Shown here: positions 1 through 11,216 of the stretch, piece after piece | How positions within the stretch are numbered: the first letter of the stretch is position 1 | How the letters are laid out: every line of letters begins with the position of its first letter | Position numbers and translations under genes: made by a program | The notes under the pieces: generated by a model | The model's database searches: none | What the model saw: the letters and a program-made list of their open reading frames with translations, nothing else | What the model was told of the DNA's origin: nothing | Source of the DNA: Chromera velia | Lineage: Eukaryota; Sar; Chromeraceae | Assembly: GCA_018398765.1 (NCBI GenBank) | Contig: JAHBMJ010001372.1 | Span: 5,991-69,990, forward strand | DNA: 64,000 nt | Direction: 5' to 3'

Positions 1-480
1 GGGGGCGTAACGCACGGCTTCGCCGCGCGGCAGCACGGCCCCCCTCCGTGCCGCGAAAAAAGGCTGCCGCACGGCATGGCCCTACTGGGCCATACAGCAC
101 GGCAGCAAGATTTTCTCTAGTATACGTTAGGCTTTCAACTCCTGGCTGGTAGAAGAGGCACTCAATAGCACTCAACTGCCCCGTTCTCCTCTCTATTTCT
201 CTCTCAGTATCTTTTTCAGCATCTACATATTGACATCGATTAACATTAACCTAGACATTGACCCGTTAGCAAGAAAAAAGGGGGGGGGCAACGCAAGGAG
301 ACAACGTTGAGACCGAGTTATATTATCTAGTATGTTATTTAATGGTCTACCGCGCGGCACGGCCCCCTCCTGTGCTACGAGCCCGGACCGCGCTCCACGT
401 GGCCTGGGGGGGGGTCCCGTACGGCTCGCAAGCCAGCCGCGCGGGCCAGGACCCCCCCCCCCCGATATCACCCCCCTATG
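1..480. repeat. GC-rich repeat-like flank, no gene
   Basis: No coding region is visible. Two related GC-rich stretches occur in direct orientation, near 24-44 (CGCGCGGCAGCACGGCCCC) and near 351-367 (CGCGCGGCACGGCCCCC), suggesting copies of a short dispersed repeat. A poly-G/poly-C run lies near 280-290 and 451-463. The reading frames here are open only because of base composition. Confidence 0.4.
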
Positions 481-482
481 TA

Positions 483-985
483 GTGACCAGATTTGATTTG
501 ATTTGATTTGAAGTAGGGCTTAACCTCAAATCAAATATTAGGCCTGAGAAACTTTAGCACACTTTAGCATGAGAGGGCTTATTAAATCTGATCAAATCTA
601 CTTCAAATCTAACCCTTTGACCTCAAATCTTCCATCAAGGTCAATCCGTCATCCAGTCTCTCAAATGAGTCTTCGCACTTTTTTGTGTGGAAAAAAAAAA
701 AAAGATTATAAAAAGATTCTTTTATCGGTTTTAGGTACATGAATGTGAACGTTCAAAAGCTAGTTTTTAGTGATTTTCTTGTCTCTAGGGCTTTCTAGGA
801 TTAAATTTTTGCTACCAGATTTGCTAGTGGTGTCGACTGTGTCATGTCGTCTTCAGTGTCGAGAGAGTGACCTCTAGACTTTAACCTCAAATCTACCTCA
901 AACCTGGTCAGATTTGAGTTTGAAGGTCAAATCAAATCAAATCAAATTAAATCAAATCAAATCCTATCAAATCAAATCTGGTCAC
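483..985. mobile_element. MITE-like element with TA target duplication
   Basis: A 503-bp non-coding segment begins GTGACCAGATTTGATTTGAT and ends with its exact reverse complement start (…TCAAATCTGGTCAC), so the terminal inverted repeat is about 20 bp perfect and then continues as TTTGA/TCAAA repeats on both arms. The dinucleotide TA flanks it on both sides (481-482 and 986-987), the target duplication typical of Tc1/mariner-type elements. There is no transposase frame inside, so it would need a transposase from elsewhere. The flanking TA could be extended to TAG/CTA because the sequence is palindromic. Family assignment rests on the TA duplication alone. Confidence 0.75.
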
Positions 986-987
986 TA

Positions 988-2030
988 GAATGTTGGTCGT
1001 TGACGGTCTGGGGGAAACGTTAGGCAGGCCGCGGGGTGCGGTCTGAAGCCTCAGTATGGGGCATACCTTTGCTGTTCATAAAGCAAGTCGCAGGGGCGAA
1101 TTCTGGTGGAACGGCGACATGCAGTGCTCTACCTAGGATACCAATTGAATCCTAGATTAAATTACTATCACCGTCCTTTAAAAAACAAAACGGCGACAGT
1201 GTCTTAGGACACCGTCGGATATTAAAATCACTTATCACTTACCTGTTGTTTAGTAGATAAATAAACAAAAAAAAATAAAAAAACTAATAAAAGTCTTTTT
1301 TTTGTTTCTTTGTTTATTTAGAAAGTGTAAAGCCTTTTTTTGTTTTTGAATGGACTAGAAAAATATATTCAATTTTTTAAATTTAATTCGCTACACAGCT
1401 CACTAGAGATTCACACTCATGTGTATCTAGGCTCTACACTCCATTAAAAAAAAAAAAAAGTTTCCAATCTTTTTTTTCTTTTTTTATTTATTAACCAAAA
1501 CATACATAGTTTTTGTGCTAGTTTTTATGTAACAACCTGTGCAACACTCCTGCAACACTTGAACAACAGTTGTTTGCCTGTTGACTGCCATAATAAATAA
1601 AAAAAAATAGATTAAAAAAAAAGTTTTTCCGATCTTTTTTTTTTTTAATGTCAGTGTAGTGTGGAGCCTAGATGTGTATACAACTCATCATTATCATCAT
1701 AGTAGTCATTATACATCATCGTTGCTAGGCGACGCACAGTGGTAAAAAAAAAAAAAGAATAGACATGCCGCAGTATCGAGATTTTTTTTTTTCTTTTTTT
1801 TTTATCTGATGGTCAAAGATCTAAGTGAACGTGGCAAAGGTAGGTTTTGTAGTTAAATGTGTTTTTGTTATATGTTTTGTACTTCTAATAAAATAATTTT
1901 TAAAAAAATAAAAAAGATTAGGCTTAATTCTCGAGATTTTTTTTTTCTTTTTTTTTATCACTGACCTAGGTGACGCATAGTGGTTAAAAAAAAAAAAATA
2001 GACCTTTCCAGATTTTTTTTTCTTTTTTTA
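988..2030. repeat. AT-rich region with five A-tract/T-tract modules
   Basis: No gene is seen. Five times an A-run of 9-14 bases is followed, after a 10-30 base spacer, by a T-run of similar length: near 1446-1490, 1614-1647, 1744-1802, 1903-1958 and 1986-2029. Each could fold into a hairpin. Two modules are preceded by CTAGGCGACGCACAGTGGT or a close variant (near 1726 and 1965). The same core occurs in reverse orientation near 17908 and 17938. A second shared string, AAACGGCGACAGTG, occurs near 1188 and again near 18080. Confidence 0.6.
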
Positions 2031-2338
2031 GAAAGAGCTAGACACTGCTTGTCTAGGGGCGCCTTTGCCCGTGAGCGCATACAGCACTTATACGTGTTCG
2101 TTATCAGAAGCTGTGTGAAGCAAGGCTACTTCACTTCCAACCATCAATCAAGTCTCTGACTTATCTGACTCCATCATTCTGTATTGCCGAATTACTGTTT
2201 ACATGCATTTACGTACATGCAATTAATTCTGCATGCATTGATCTGCAAGATGCGTACGTGCTCGGTCATGGCTCTCTGGAGGCATGCTATGCGGCGGGAC
2301 CGGTTGGCCAGTGCCGGCCCGCTTGCACGTTCTGCTTA
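2031..2338 (-). repeat. 3' LTR of the minus-strand Copia element
   Basis: This ~308-bp segment is repeated directly at 7887-8194 at about 94% identity. By eye the pair shows 17 transitions and one internal transversion. On the minus strand it follows a polypurine tract directly. The ends are not a clean TG...CA. Confidence 0.88.
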
Positions 2339-2350
2339 CCCCCCCATCTT
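2339..2350 (-). promoter_or_regulatory. polypurine tract
   Basis: Read on the minus strand this is AAGATGGGGGGG, directly next to the start of the 3' LTR. This is the usual position of the plus-strand primer in LTR retrotransposons. Confidence 0.6.
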
Positions 2351-2406
2351 GCAAAGATCTATGTCTTTCTTTAGTCATCCTTGTTCTGTCATTTGTTCTT
2401 CTCTGC

Positions 2407-4250
2407 TCATGAAAATTCCTTCCCAGGCCAACACGGCTTAGTCAGCGCGTTGGCCATCTGGACCTCTCTTCTGCACCAAGTCACTGACCCTCTGGTCCGT
2501 CTGAGTTCCTGTATGATGAAATCAAGCATCCCCTGTGAGGTACCGTCTGCTGCTATGCCCGTCCTCAACTGTTCAAAGAACGGGTTGCAATCAGTAAAGA
2601 ATTGTACTTTCGGTTCCTGACCCCACAGGTGGGTTGCGAGTGTCTTCAAATGGGGAAGATGCTTGATGACGCTTTCGAAGCTAGTTGCTTCTGCTGCTGT
2701 GCTACTCCTATGTTTGTAGTTGTGGCGTTTAGTGTGCCATGCTATGATGTTCTACCATAAGTTGGCTTCCTGCATTGCTGTCTCTGGAGTCCATCCTTCT
2801 TCAACCAAGAATATTAGCCAACCTAACCTTCCACTGTAGGTCGTTCGGGAGTAGGAGCTGTCACCTAGCACAGCTAGCATGACTCTCTTGAATCGTTTCA
2901 GTGCCTGCAGACGGATCGGCTCTTTCTTCTCCTTTAGCATTTCTAGGACCCTGACTGCTGCTCTGACAACTCTCTTGCATGGTCGGGTGGAGTAGCAACT
3001 GAGCTCATCTGCCCAAACACGTCTGGAGGGTCGTGTGTGCACCATCCAATGCAACACACCATTGATACTCCGCATGAGCGGCTCCAATCCCCCCTCCTTC
3101 TCCATTTCAGTTGCGGGTTCGAGTTCTGTGGCTTTCACTTCCCTCTTCTTTCTCTTTTCTCCGATCGTTCTCCAAAGGGCATCTGTGTTGACCCCCCTGC
3201 TGTATGAGTTCTGAGACACCGCCACTGTCTCATTGAAGAAAGAGAAGTCCATGCTAGCATACTTAATGCTAGCATCAGAGGGAAGTTCGGAGAGGTGTCC
3301 CCATTCAAACCTGCTTCTGAGGAATGCAATTTCTTCTGCGGTCTCTTTCCTACCCCTCCTTGCCCCGAATACATCATCAATTCAATTGATTTGGACACCC
3401 ACAGCAGGCTCACCTGCCTGACCTCTTTTGACTGCCACCCCGGTCTCTACTCGTTCGTATCCTGCCTCACCCTGGACTCCTGCAAGGCTTTTATTAAAGA
3501 TGTTGCCTGAGCAGGGCATCCCGTAGAGTCCCTTTTCCACCAATCGAAGCTCCTCCGGCTTAATTTCGAGGGCTGCTTTTCTGAGGGTCTCGTAGTCCCT
3601 GTCGTTCATGTCTTCATATGGGTTCTTGGCTGGAATGTGCGGCAGCCAATCGGGAATGATGACTGCGGCTCTCTTCTCGTTCTTGTCAGGGGCAGTGAGG
3701 AACGCTCCAGAGATGTCCTCCGCAAAACGAGAGAGACAGAAAGTTAAAGAGAAAATGTAGAACATAAGAATTGCCCAGACAGAAGGTATGCCAACATAAG
3801 TGTCAACCGCTCTTTTATCTGTGAAACCCTTTCTAAAGCATCTTGCTTTTGGCTTTCTGTTCTCTGGCCTTGCCTGTCATGGTTCATTCTTTTTCATCCT
3901 TCCTTTCCTGCCCTTGTACTTGCGAGGCTGTTGCGCCTCTCTGTCTCCCTGAGAACCGTCTGCCTGTCGTCCTGACTGCCGATCAATTCCTGCCTTCCCT
4001 TCCTTCTGCCTGTTCTCTTCCTTTTCTTTCTCTGCCTGCTTGGTTTCTTTCTCTTTCCAAGTGAGTCTCCAACCCATACGCATAACAGAGTCCACTTCGT
4101 TTCTGTCGACCACCCTACCCAAAACCCCCTTACCTACAATGTTTTTCAGCCATTCGTCTCTGCATGCCTCATCGAAGTCTCCCCTCTCAACCTCTTCCAG
4201 AAGCGCAAGGGTTTGCGTGGATCCCTGCTTGAAGTCATCAGGGACTCTGA
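2407..4250 (-). pseudogene. Copia reverse transcriptase and RNase H region (fossil)
   Basis: Read on the minus strand, the right part carries Copia reverse-transcriptase signatures: a DEWLKNI-type start of the domain, an SGAFLTAPD segment like the QxDVxxAFL box, and GLYGMPCSG like GLYGLKQS. The left part carries RNase H signatures, including SRRVWADELSCYSTRPCK upstream and FFTDCNPFFEQLRTG followed by LTKP at the C-terminal end. In a living element this region copies the RNA genome and removes the RNA strand. It is broken. Confidence 0.8.
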
Positions 4251-4923
4251 GAGGATGCTCGGGGTCCAGTCCTAGGTAGAAGCAGTCATGGGGAGGAGCA
4301 AGGAAGAAGACGTTGTCTGCAGGAGGCTCATCTCCAAGGTCTGCCCCCGGAGGCCCCCCCCCCTGTGTGTGTTTGTTGTTTCCACCCAACTGCCCTCCCG
4401 TCAGGGCATCGGATGCGAGGAAGTTCTCTCCGAAGAGAGAATCCTCATCATCACTGTGTTTCGGTTCGTGGTCTCTCCCATCAGGTGACTCGTCCCTTCC
4501 CTCTCTATCTCCATCTCTCTCTCCCTGAGCAGGTGCTTGATTGTTCAGACACCCCCCCGCCTGCAATGGGAGAGGGGGTGAGATCTGTGCTTCGATTGCA
4601 GAAGGAATGCGACCCTCTACAATCTCGAAATAACGCAGCACATCTGCTTTACGCACATTCGAGGAGATGCCAGAAAAATTTTAGGTGCCATCGGGCTGCT
4701 TTGACAGTGAGGAGACGGGGACGGTCCGTTTGAATGCCTTTCCAGTCATGGCCATGGGGACCAGCTGGTTGTTCCTTCCCTGCACAAGGATGCCTGTGTA
4801 GCATTCCTATGAAGCTGATGGCACATCAGCCCTATGCTGCTCTGGGACTGCTGCCTGTCCATCGGCTTGCTACACCCCCCCACCGGAGGCGTGACCATGC
4901 ACCCCCTCATTGGATGCCTCTCC

Positions 4924-6012
4924 TTAGACAGGGGGGGTGGGAAGGAAAACATTCTGGGAGGACTCTTCAGAAGAAGGGGGAATGGCGTAGCGCTGCTGCT
5001 GTTGCGATTCGTTGCTTTCGGGGACCCATTCAGGCCCCCCCCAACATGCCACAATACCCGTCTTCACTGGCTTGACGTAGTAGGGATGCGTGTGAATGAT
5101 GTCCCACACGTCACGGTTTGGTTGCTTTCGAGTCACGACAGCAAGGTTTTTGTTCTCCTCATAGAGCCACACAACCTCACTGCCTGGAAGTTCGATTCCA
5201 CTCTCTGCAGTTCGCAACACACCCACATCTTCGCAGAGAAAATGGTAGGGAGGGTCAGAGCCGAAGGTTTTCTTCCATTGGGAGGTGCGAAGCACCTTGC
5301 TATATGTCTTAGCTCTGGTGATGCTGATCCCTCTGGCCATATGACCCCAGAGGGATTTAGGGCATGAACCAAACCGGTGCTTCCATTCAGCCCGGAAGGC
5401 ACCAAGCTTTGCTCTTGCATGCCTGTTTTTCCCCTCTACAAAACCCAGAGCTCCTTTGATTCCAGACGGATGGTCCAAGAATCTCATTCCCCTTCGCTCT
5501 GTAAACGCTCCAAACTCCCCCCTTCGGAATTCAGGTACATCGTCGCAACAGATGCGTGCTACTACTGCCTTCGGCCCTTTCTTTTGGAATTGTACTCCCC
5601 CAAACGACTCAACAAAGTCAATATGCTCTTTGAACCCCTCGACGGACTGGTTTCATGACCTGAGGGGGTAGTCAAGGTCAAGTCCCCCCCACTCATCAAT
5701 CACCCGCATGCAGCATTTGTGAGGCCCTGCCACCTCATCATCATTGGGAAACCAGTGATCAATCTGCATAATGTCGAAGGGCCCACCCGCATCCTCATGT
5801 CGGGTGGGTACTGGAGCTAGAGTGGGGATGGTTGCGTTTTTGAGGGGACACAGTCGGCACTCTATCTCAAGCCTCTTCCAGTCTTCACTCCTTGCCTGCA
5901 TCCCCCTGCAGGCCAGTGTGGGCTCTAGCTTGTCTCTGCTCACGTGCCCGAATCTCCTGTGTTCTGCCCTCAGTTCTTCGAACCCGATGGTGCGCAACCC
6001 CACAGCCCACAC
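4924..6012 (-). pseudogene. Copia integrase region (fossil)
   Basis: On the minus strand the N-terminal part shows the GAG-pre-integrase/zinc segment (RFGHVSRDKLEP, then CRLCPLKNA) and the first catalytic-type Asp in IMQIDHWF. The C-terminal part shows the conserved tail of a Copia integrase (FLDHPSGIKGALGFVEGKN) with a C-terminal beta-domain-like stretch. Integrase joins the element cDNA to host DNA. The region is interrupted. Confidence 0.75.
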
Positions 6013-6329
6013 GCTCCCCTTGGATTGTTAACGAGGATCTCCGCTAAATACCCCCTGGCGTCCCTCACGACCACATATGATTCCTTTCCCTCTTTTCACA
6101 AAATCGTCTCCCCCTCAGCATCATCCTGTCTCATCAGATATGGCACTGGGTCGTGCGTTAGATAGACCATGACAAAAAGGACTTGCCAGCCTACCCCTCT
6201 GACTTTGCATTTCTGTGCGATGCATGCAAGACGGGAGATTCGGATCTTCTTTTCTGACTTCTTGTTCACAAGCCCAAAAGACATGTCAGATGGCCTACTC
6301 TAGACAACCATTCCTCCCAGCTCTCTCTC

Positions 6330-7712
6330 CTATCCTATGGGTGCCATGGTGTATGAGTCGATGTGCATCTGACGGCGTGCAGCAGGTCTGTGTTGACTAA
6401 CCGATACTGACTTATCTGGGGGTCCCGCATCGTCTCCAGTGGAGTCCACCATGCAGGCGTGGTGCTCCTCCACATCGACAAAGAATGGTTGGGGCGCACC
6501 ATCCCTCTTCCGGAATGTCGTGTGTGATGTCTGTCGAATTCCTCCCTCCGCACCCTGCCAATCCCAGAGAGACAGAGAGAAGGGAGATGAGTGAGGAAGC
6601 ACAGATATGCACATATTATTTCGAAAACACTTAAGAAGGTGGCCTGCCTTCTGAGAACCTTTTCCAGACTGGGAACGATGTCCCGCAAGTCTGCTAACCT
6701 CATATTGGTCAGGTGTGCACCCTTGACCATTCTTCTCATGTTGAGCGTAGTAGGCTGCCTTGCCATCGAATCGTCCAGGGCCACTACCTCGAGCAGCTCG
6801 CATCCCTCCACGTCCCCTCTGTGAATGGGGGCCTCCTCTGCCTCTGGAGTTGGATGTGGATGCTAGAGGGGTGTTTGCAGTGTGCCCCTTCTTCCTGCAC
6901 ACGCGTGGCCTGTGTCCGTATTTCCCACAGATCTCGCACGTGTGTATCTTCCCCGGACAATCATTCTTCTCAAGCCATTCTGGGTCATGCCCTCCTGCCC
7001 TGCTACACTTTGGGCAATCGTTTGGGTTCATTTCTTGGCCTCTCTCTTGCCCCCCATGACCTCCTCCTCGACCTGCTCCTGAACTGCCTCTTCCCCGCCC
7101 TCTGCCTCTATTCCTCCCCCTCGGAGGGAACCCAGCGCCACCGATAAAGGCAGCCTCCTGCTTGACGACTGCGGCTTTCTTCGTCTGAGTGATATTGTTG
7201 GTGGTGGCGGTCTGCCAGGCAGGCGGACCTCCTGCTGGTTCCGTGATGATGTTGGTTTGGGTCTTGGCTGCGAGCTTCTTTGCCTCCGCAATCAATTTCC
7301 CGTAGTCGGACAGATCATCTTCATCCCAATCTGTCCCCAACATCCTCTGGTTGTAGGCAGAAAAACAGGCAAACACAGCTTCCCCTCTCAGGGAATCAGG
7401 CACGTCCTTCTCTCCCTTTGAGTCCTTCATCTCCTTCTCCAGTACCTCGAAGAAGTCGACAAGAAGTTGAAACGATGCGAAATCTTGGCCGTTATCTGCA
7501 AGTATGCGCCATTCAAGCGCATTCTTTTTGGATTTGGCCTTCGCAGTTTCTTCAAGGAGCTGTTTGATTTTATCTAAAAAGGCATCCCTGTATTTGACCC
7601 AATCTATCTTCAGGGTGCTAGCATGTCGGAATGTCGTGTCATGGGAGTCATTCTTTTGATCGAAAAGATGTTGGATGGACTTTCCAACAACTGGATGCTT
7701 ATGAGTTGCCAA
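6330..7712 (-). pseudogene. Copia gag region (fossil)
   Basis: A minus-strand frame of about 460 residues encodes a gag-like protein: a helical capsid-type N-terminal half, a Gly/Arg-rich stretch (RGRNRGRGRGRG) and two Cys/His clusters. The second cluster, CEICGKYGHRPRVC, is a perfect CX2CX4HX4C zinc knuckle that would bind the element RNA. It lies just inside the 5' LTR and primer-binding site. It belongs to a broken element. Confidence 0.8.
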
Positions 7713-7869
7713 GTAGATTCTGCTTGCCTGCCATTGTGCGATATTCTCATCAGAGGCACCGAAGAGCTTTTCTGCCCCTTCTGTTTTCGATATGCACTAA
7801 TCCCACCAGGGCTTGAAGACCTGATCATTCTGTAGAAGCGGAAACGTCGATCCCGACTCACTCATTCTC

Positions 7870-7886
7870 TCGCTGGGTTGTTACCA
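7870..7886 (-). promoter_or_regulatory. primer-binding site
   Basis: Immediately after the 5' LTR on the minus strand the sequence reads TGGTAACAACCCAGCG. The TGG is complementary to the 3' CCA of a tRNA, the expected position and start of a retrotransposon primer-binding site. The tRNA used cannot be named from this stretch alone. Confidence 0.65.
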
Positions 7887-8194
7887 GAAAGAGCTAGACA
7901 CTGCTTGTCTAGGGGTGCCTTTGTCCGTGAGCGCACACAGCACTTATATGTGTTTGTTATCAGAAGGTGTGTGAAGCAAGGCTACTTCACTTCCAACCAT
8001 CAATCAAGTCTCTGACTTATCTGACTCTATCATTCTGTATTGTCGAATTACTGTTTATATGCATTTACGTACATGCAATTAATTCTGCATGCATTGATCT
8101 GCAAGATGCGTACGTGCTCGGTCATGGCTCTCTGGAGGCGCGCTGTATGGCGGGACTGGTTGGCCGGTACCGGCCCGCTTGCACGTTCTACTTT
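7887..8194 (-). repeat. 5' LTR of the minus-strand Copia element
   Basis: Direct repeat of 2031-2338 at about 94% identity. Its left edge is fixed by the TGG of the primer-binding site. Its right edge runs into a T-run, so the last few bases are uncertain. Confidence 0.88.
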
Positions 8195-8619
8195 TTTCTA
8201 CGAAGGAATCCGATTTCCTACCTTATAAAACTTTTAGTAAGTATGACTAAATATAATAAAATATTACAAAAAATTCATATTTTAGTCATATTTTACTTTT
8301 TTTTTATGAGTTTATATTTTTTTCTATATATTGTACACGGATAAACAAAAAATGCTACACAAGTCTACAAACACTCACAAGTTGAATGAACTGACTCCCA
8401 TTCATTCAATCAATATATTTTATGAGAAAAAAAATGATGAAAAAAAACTAGTGAATAGTCATATTTTAGTCATATTTTTTTTTTTAGTGAATTTTATCAC
8501 TAATTTCCCTCATATTTAGTCATATTTTATCATATTTTAAAAACCATTTTTTTATGAAAGAATTATAAGTTTTAGGACGTTTCTGGGGCAATTTACGAAG
8601 ACTAGAACTTTTAATTCAT
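8195..8619. repeat. AT-rich TCATATTT repeat block, left copy
   Basis: No gene is seen. The string TAGTCATATTTTA and variants recur many times. The stretch near 8221-8250 (TATAAAACTTTTAGTA…ATGACTAAATA) recurs in reverse orientation near 10975-11010, so the two AT-rich blocks form an imperfect inverted pair around 8.2-11.0 kb. Confidence 0.5.
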
Positions 8620-9430
8620 CTAGCGCACCGACTTAGAGCGTGTAAAATAAAATATTGAGTAAATAATATCATTTTTATGAAATTCTATCTTATTTTGACC
8701 ATGATAATGAGGAGGGAGATGACCTCTTCGCCCCCCCCAATGGCTGCCAATGGGCCAACCTTTCTCGGAGTGGTACCTTCCGTCCCCCTTCTCATTCTGA
8801 ACGTCTTCCATTTCGGCATCCCCTTCCTGCACTCTCCCCCTCCTGCCTGTAGCAGCGGCTCCAGCAGCGGCCGCCCTAGCAGTGGCCTCTTCAGCGGCCC
8901 TTCATGCCTCTCCTTCCACGTATCTGATTAATTCTGTTATTCAAAGAGGTCGTAAAGTGATGGAGGAACGTGAGTGAGACGGTGACTCTTTCTTCGGCCT
9001 TGTTGGTGACTGTATACTTAGATAAATCACCGAAGACAACTTCTGGGGCCTCGTTGAGGGGACTGATCGTCTTATATGTTTTCTCCACACCTGCGTCTGT
9101 AGGCTTTACCTTGGCCCACCTGCAAAGAGAAAAAAAAATGAAGGTACAAACCTGGCCAACCTATATAGACAAACAGCTGCGTCATCAGGTAGCAAAAATA
9201 AGCAAAAAAAGGAGGGGGTGGGAGCAGACAAAGTTGGGATAGCGCAAGAGATATAGACGTGAGGAAAAAAAAAAATGAAGGCTCTGAAAACAGAAAGCTG
9301 ACGTACCTGTTCTTCTACTCTTAATCGGGAAAGGTATCCTTGTACATGCGAATCAGATCTTCGATGAGCTCAGAATCAATAGAAGGGATCGAAGGTTTTT
9401 TGGGGCACTGCGCTGTGCCAACCAGGTATC
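8620..9430 (-). pseudogene. coding-like minus-strand fragment of unknown origin
   Basis: I do not recognise this. On the minus strand, 9119 down to 8891 reads as a soluble-protein-like frame of about 76 residues (contains VVFGDLSKYTVTNKAEERVT and a hydrophobic SLTFLHHF), starting directly behind a good splice acceptor (TTTGCAG/GT at 9119-9120). A short coding-like stretch lies upstream around 9312-9400 with [17 protein letters not shown]. Further down, 8620-8832 gives an acidic low-complexity frame. Frames do not connect cleanly, so it looks decayed. It lies between two AT-rich inverted blocks and could be the remains of a mobile-element gene or a dead host gene. Confidence 0.35.
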
Positions 9431-9482
9431 TCCACCCAACACTTCTCTCTTTTTTGCATTTAAATCCAAGGATGCAAAACTT

Positions 9483-9670
9483 CATGCATCCATCCATCCA
9501 TCCCTCCTCACTCGATCACTCCATCCATCAACTCATCAATCCATCCATCCATCCATCCATCCATCCATCCCTCCTCACTCGATCACTCCATCCATCAACT
9601 CATCAATCCATCCATCCATCCATCTATTCATCCATCCCTCCTCACTCGATCACTCCATCCATCCATCCAT

Positions 9671-9706
<36 letters not shown>

Positions 9707-10155
9707 CCATCCTCACTCGATCACTCCATCCATCAATCCATCAATCCATCCATCTATCCATCCCTCAGTCACTCCCTCACTCCATCCACCCATCCATCTA
9801 TCCCTCATCACTCCATCACTCCATCCCTCCTCACTCCATCACTCCATCCATCAATCCCTCACTCACTCCATCAATCTATCCCTCACTCACTCCATCAATT
9901 AATCCATCCCTCACTCACTCCATCGCTCCATCCATCTATCCCTCACTCACTTCATCCATCCATCGATTTATCCATCCAATGGCATCCATGCATCTATCCA
10001 TCCATCCATCCCTCAGCCACTCTCTCACTCCATCCATCCATCCATCCATCCATCCCTCAGTCACTCTCTCACTCCATCCACTCATCCATCCCTCTTCACT
10101 CCATCATTCTATGCATGCATCCATCGATCCCTCACTCACTCCATCCATCCATCAC
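9483..10155. repeat. ATCC tetranucleotide array with higher-order units
   Basis: About 670 bp built from CATCCATCC with regular insertions of CCTCACTCGATCACTC-type blocks. On the left side a unit of roughly 65 bp recurs about four times (starting near 9500, 9567, 9630 and 9705). The long open frame through it (repeating Ile-His-Pro-Ser) is a by-product of the repeat, not a gene. Confidence 0.9.
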
Positions 10156-10159
10156 CTCA

Positions 10160-11216
10160 GTTGTGACTGACCTTTTCAAATCTCAGTTCGCACATGTTGA
10201 CATCCTGGTCGATGCAGTCGCTTCTGAAGCTCCCACTAGGTGGCACAAAACGAAGAGACAGCACTATAGAAAGACGATCCTACTGTCCGTTTGCCCTGTT
10301 CTGGTGGATTGACACAAAAGCACCAACACTCTGTGACACAGTTCTTTTATCTGTACGAATCTGTACGTCTGCATATATCTTTGTCTGCATGAGTGGCCTT
10401 GGATCATGCATGCCGGGGTCTTTCACTGTACACGCTGGATAGAACGCTGCGTGCAGCGGGCCCTGATTGGCCCCACACATTTGCGGGAAGCTAGCGCCGC
10501 GCTCATGCGCGCACCCCGGTCCCGGTCGCGCGACGGGCAGGCCCAACATATACATATATATTTCTTCATATGTTTATATGTTTGCACATATAAGGAGTAT
10601 GCCATTTTCAAAAAAATCATAAAATACTTCTCTTATTAGAAATGGTAGTTAACAGACTCATTTGGCATCTTTTATCTAAAAATATGCAAAAAAAAATATT
10701 TTAAGTTCAGTCATATTTAGTCATAATTTAGTCATAAAAAATTACTTTAAAAAAAATAGTGAATGGACATTCACGAGTTGATTCACTAAAAAATTCATCG
10801 TGCTCTAAAATTTTTTTTATATTGTATATGACCAATCTGGGTAGCTAAACGTGTTTTTTGATCAAAACTGAACCATACAAACCACTTTTCAGCTCTGCAT
10901 GCTTTATAGTTCATAAAAAAAATTATTCATATTTTACTCATATTTGTGTCATATTTTCAAAATATTATAATATTTATTCATATTTAGTCATATTTAGTAA
11001 AAGTTTTATAGGGTAGAGCACCTCTCGGAGCACCTAGAGGAGCATCTTTTAGAATTACTTTTAAACTAACTTCCTTGCGAACTTATTACTCAACTTAAAG
11101 TTTTAAACATCTTTCAACCCTAGTTTTAACCCTAGTTCTAGTCTTAGCTGGAGTCTTAGTTGTTATTGTACGTTTGTTTCTACTAGTGTCTCTACTAGTG
11201 TCTTCACCATTCCATC
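10160..11216. repeat. non-coding, with AT-rich TCATATTT block, right copy
   Basis: No gene is seen. 10330-10550 is GC-mixed and contains several CATGC/GCATG palindromes and a CpG-rich stretch near 10490-10540. From about 10590 to 11012 the TCATATTTAGTCATATT repeats return, in inverted relation to 8195-8619. The stretch 11030-11216 holds short TTAGTTTTAACCCTAGT-like repeats. Confidence 0.4.

Larger units (their letters stand above)
2031..8194 (-). mobile_element. Ty1/Copia LTR retrotransposon, broken
   Basis: A Copia-superfamily element of about 6.2 kb lies on the minus strand. Parts in element order are 5' LTR (right), primer-binding site, gag with CCHC zinc knuckles, integrase, reverse transcriptase, RNase H, polypurine tract and 3' LTR (left). 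Integrase before reverse transcriptase is the Copia order. The two LTRs differ at about 18 of ~305 positions, so the insertion is not recent. The coding region is a fossil with roughly half a dozen or more interruptions. The outer flanks are T-runs on both sides, so the target duplication cannot be defined with certainty. Confidence 0.9.

Noticed and set aside
9340-10170. 276-codon open frame rich in Ile-His-Pro-Ser
   Set aside because: It is a translation of the ATCC array; all three frames of such a repeat stay open.
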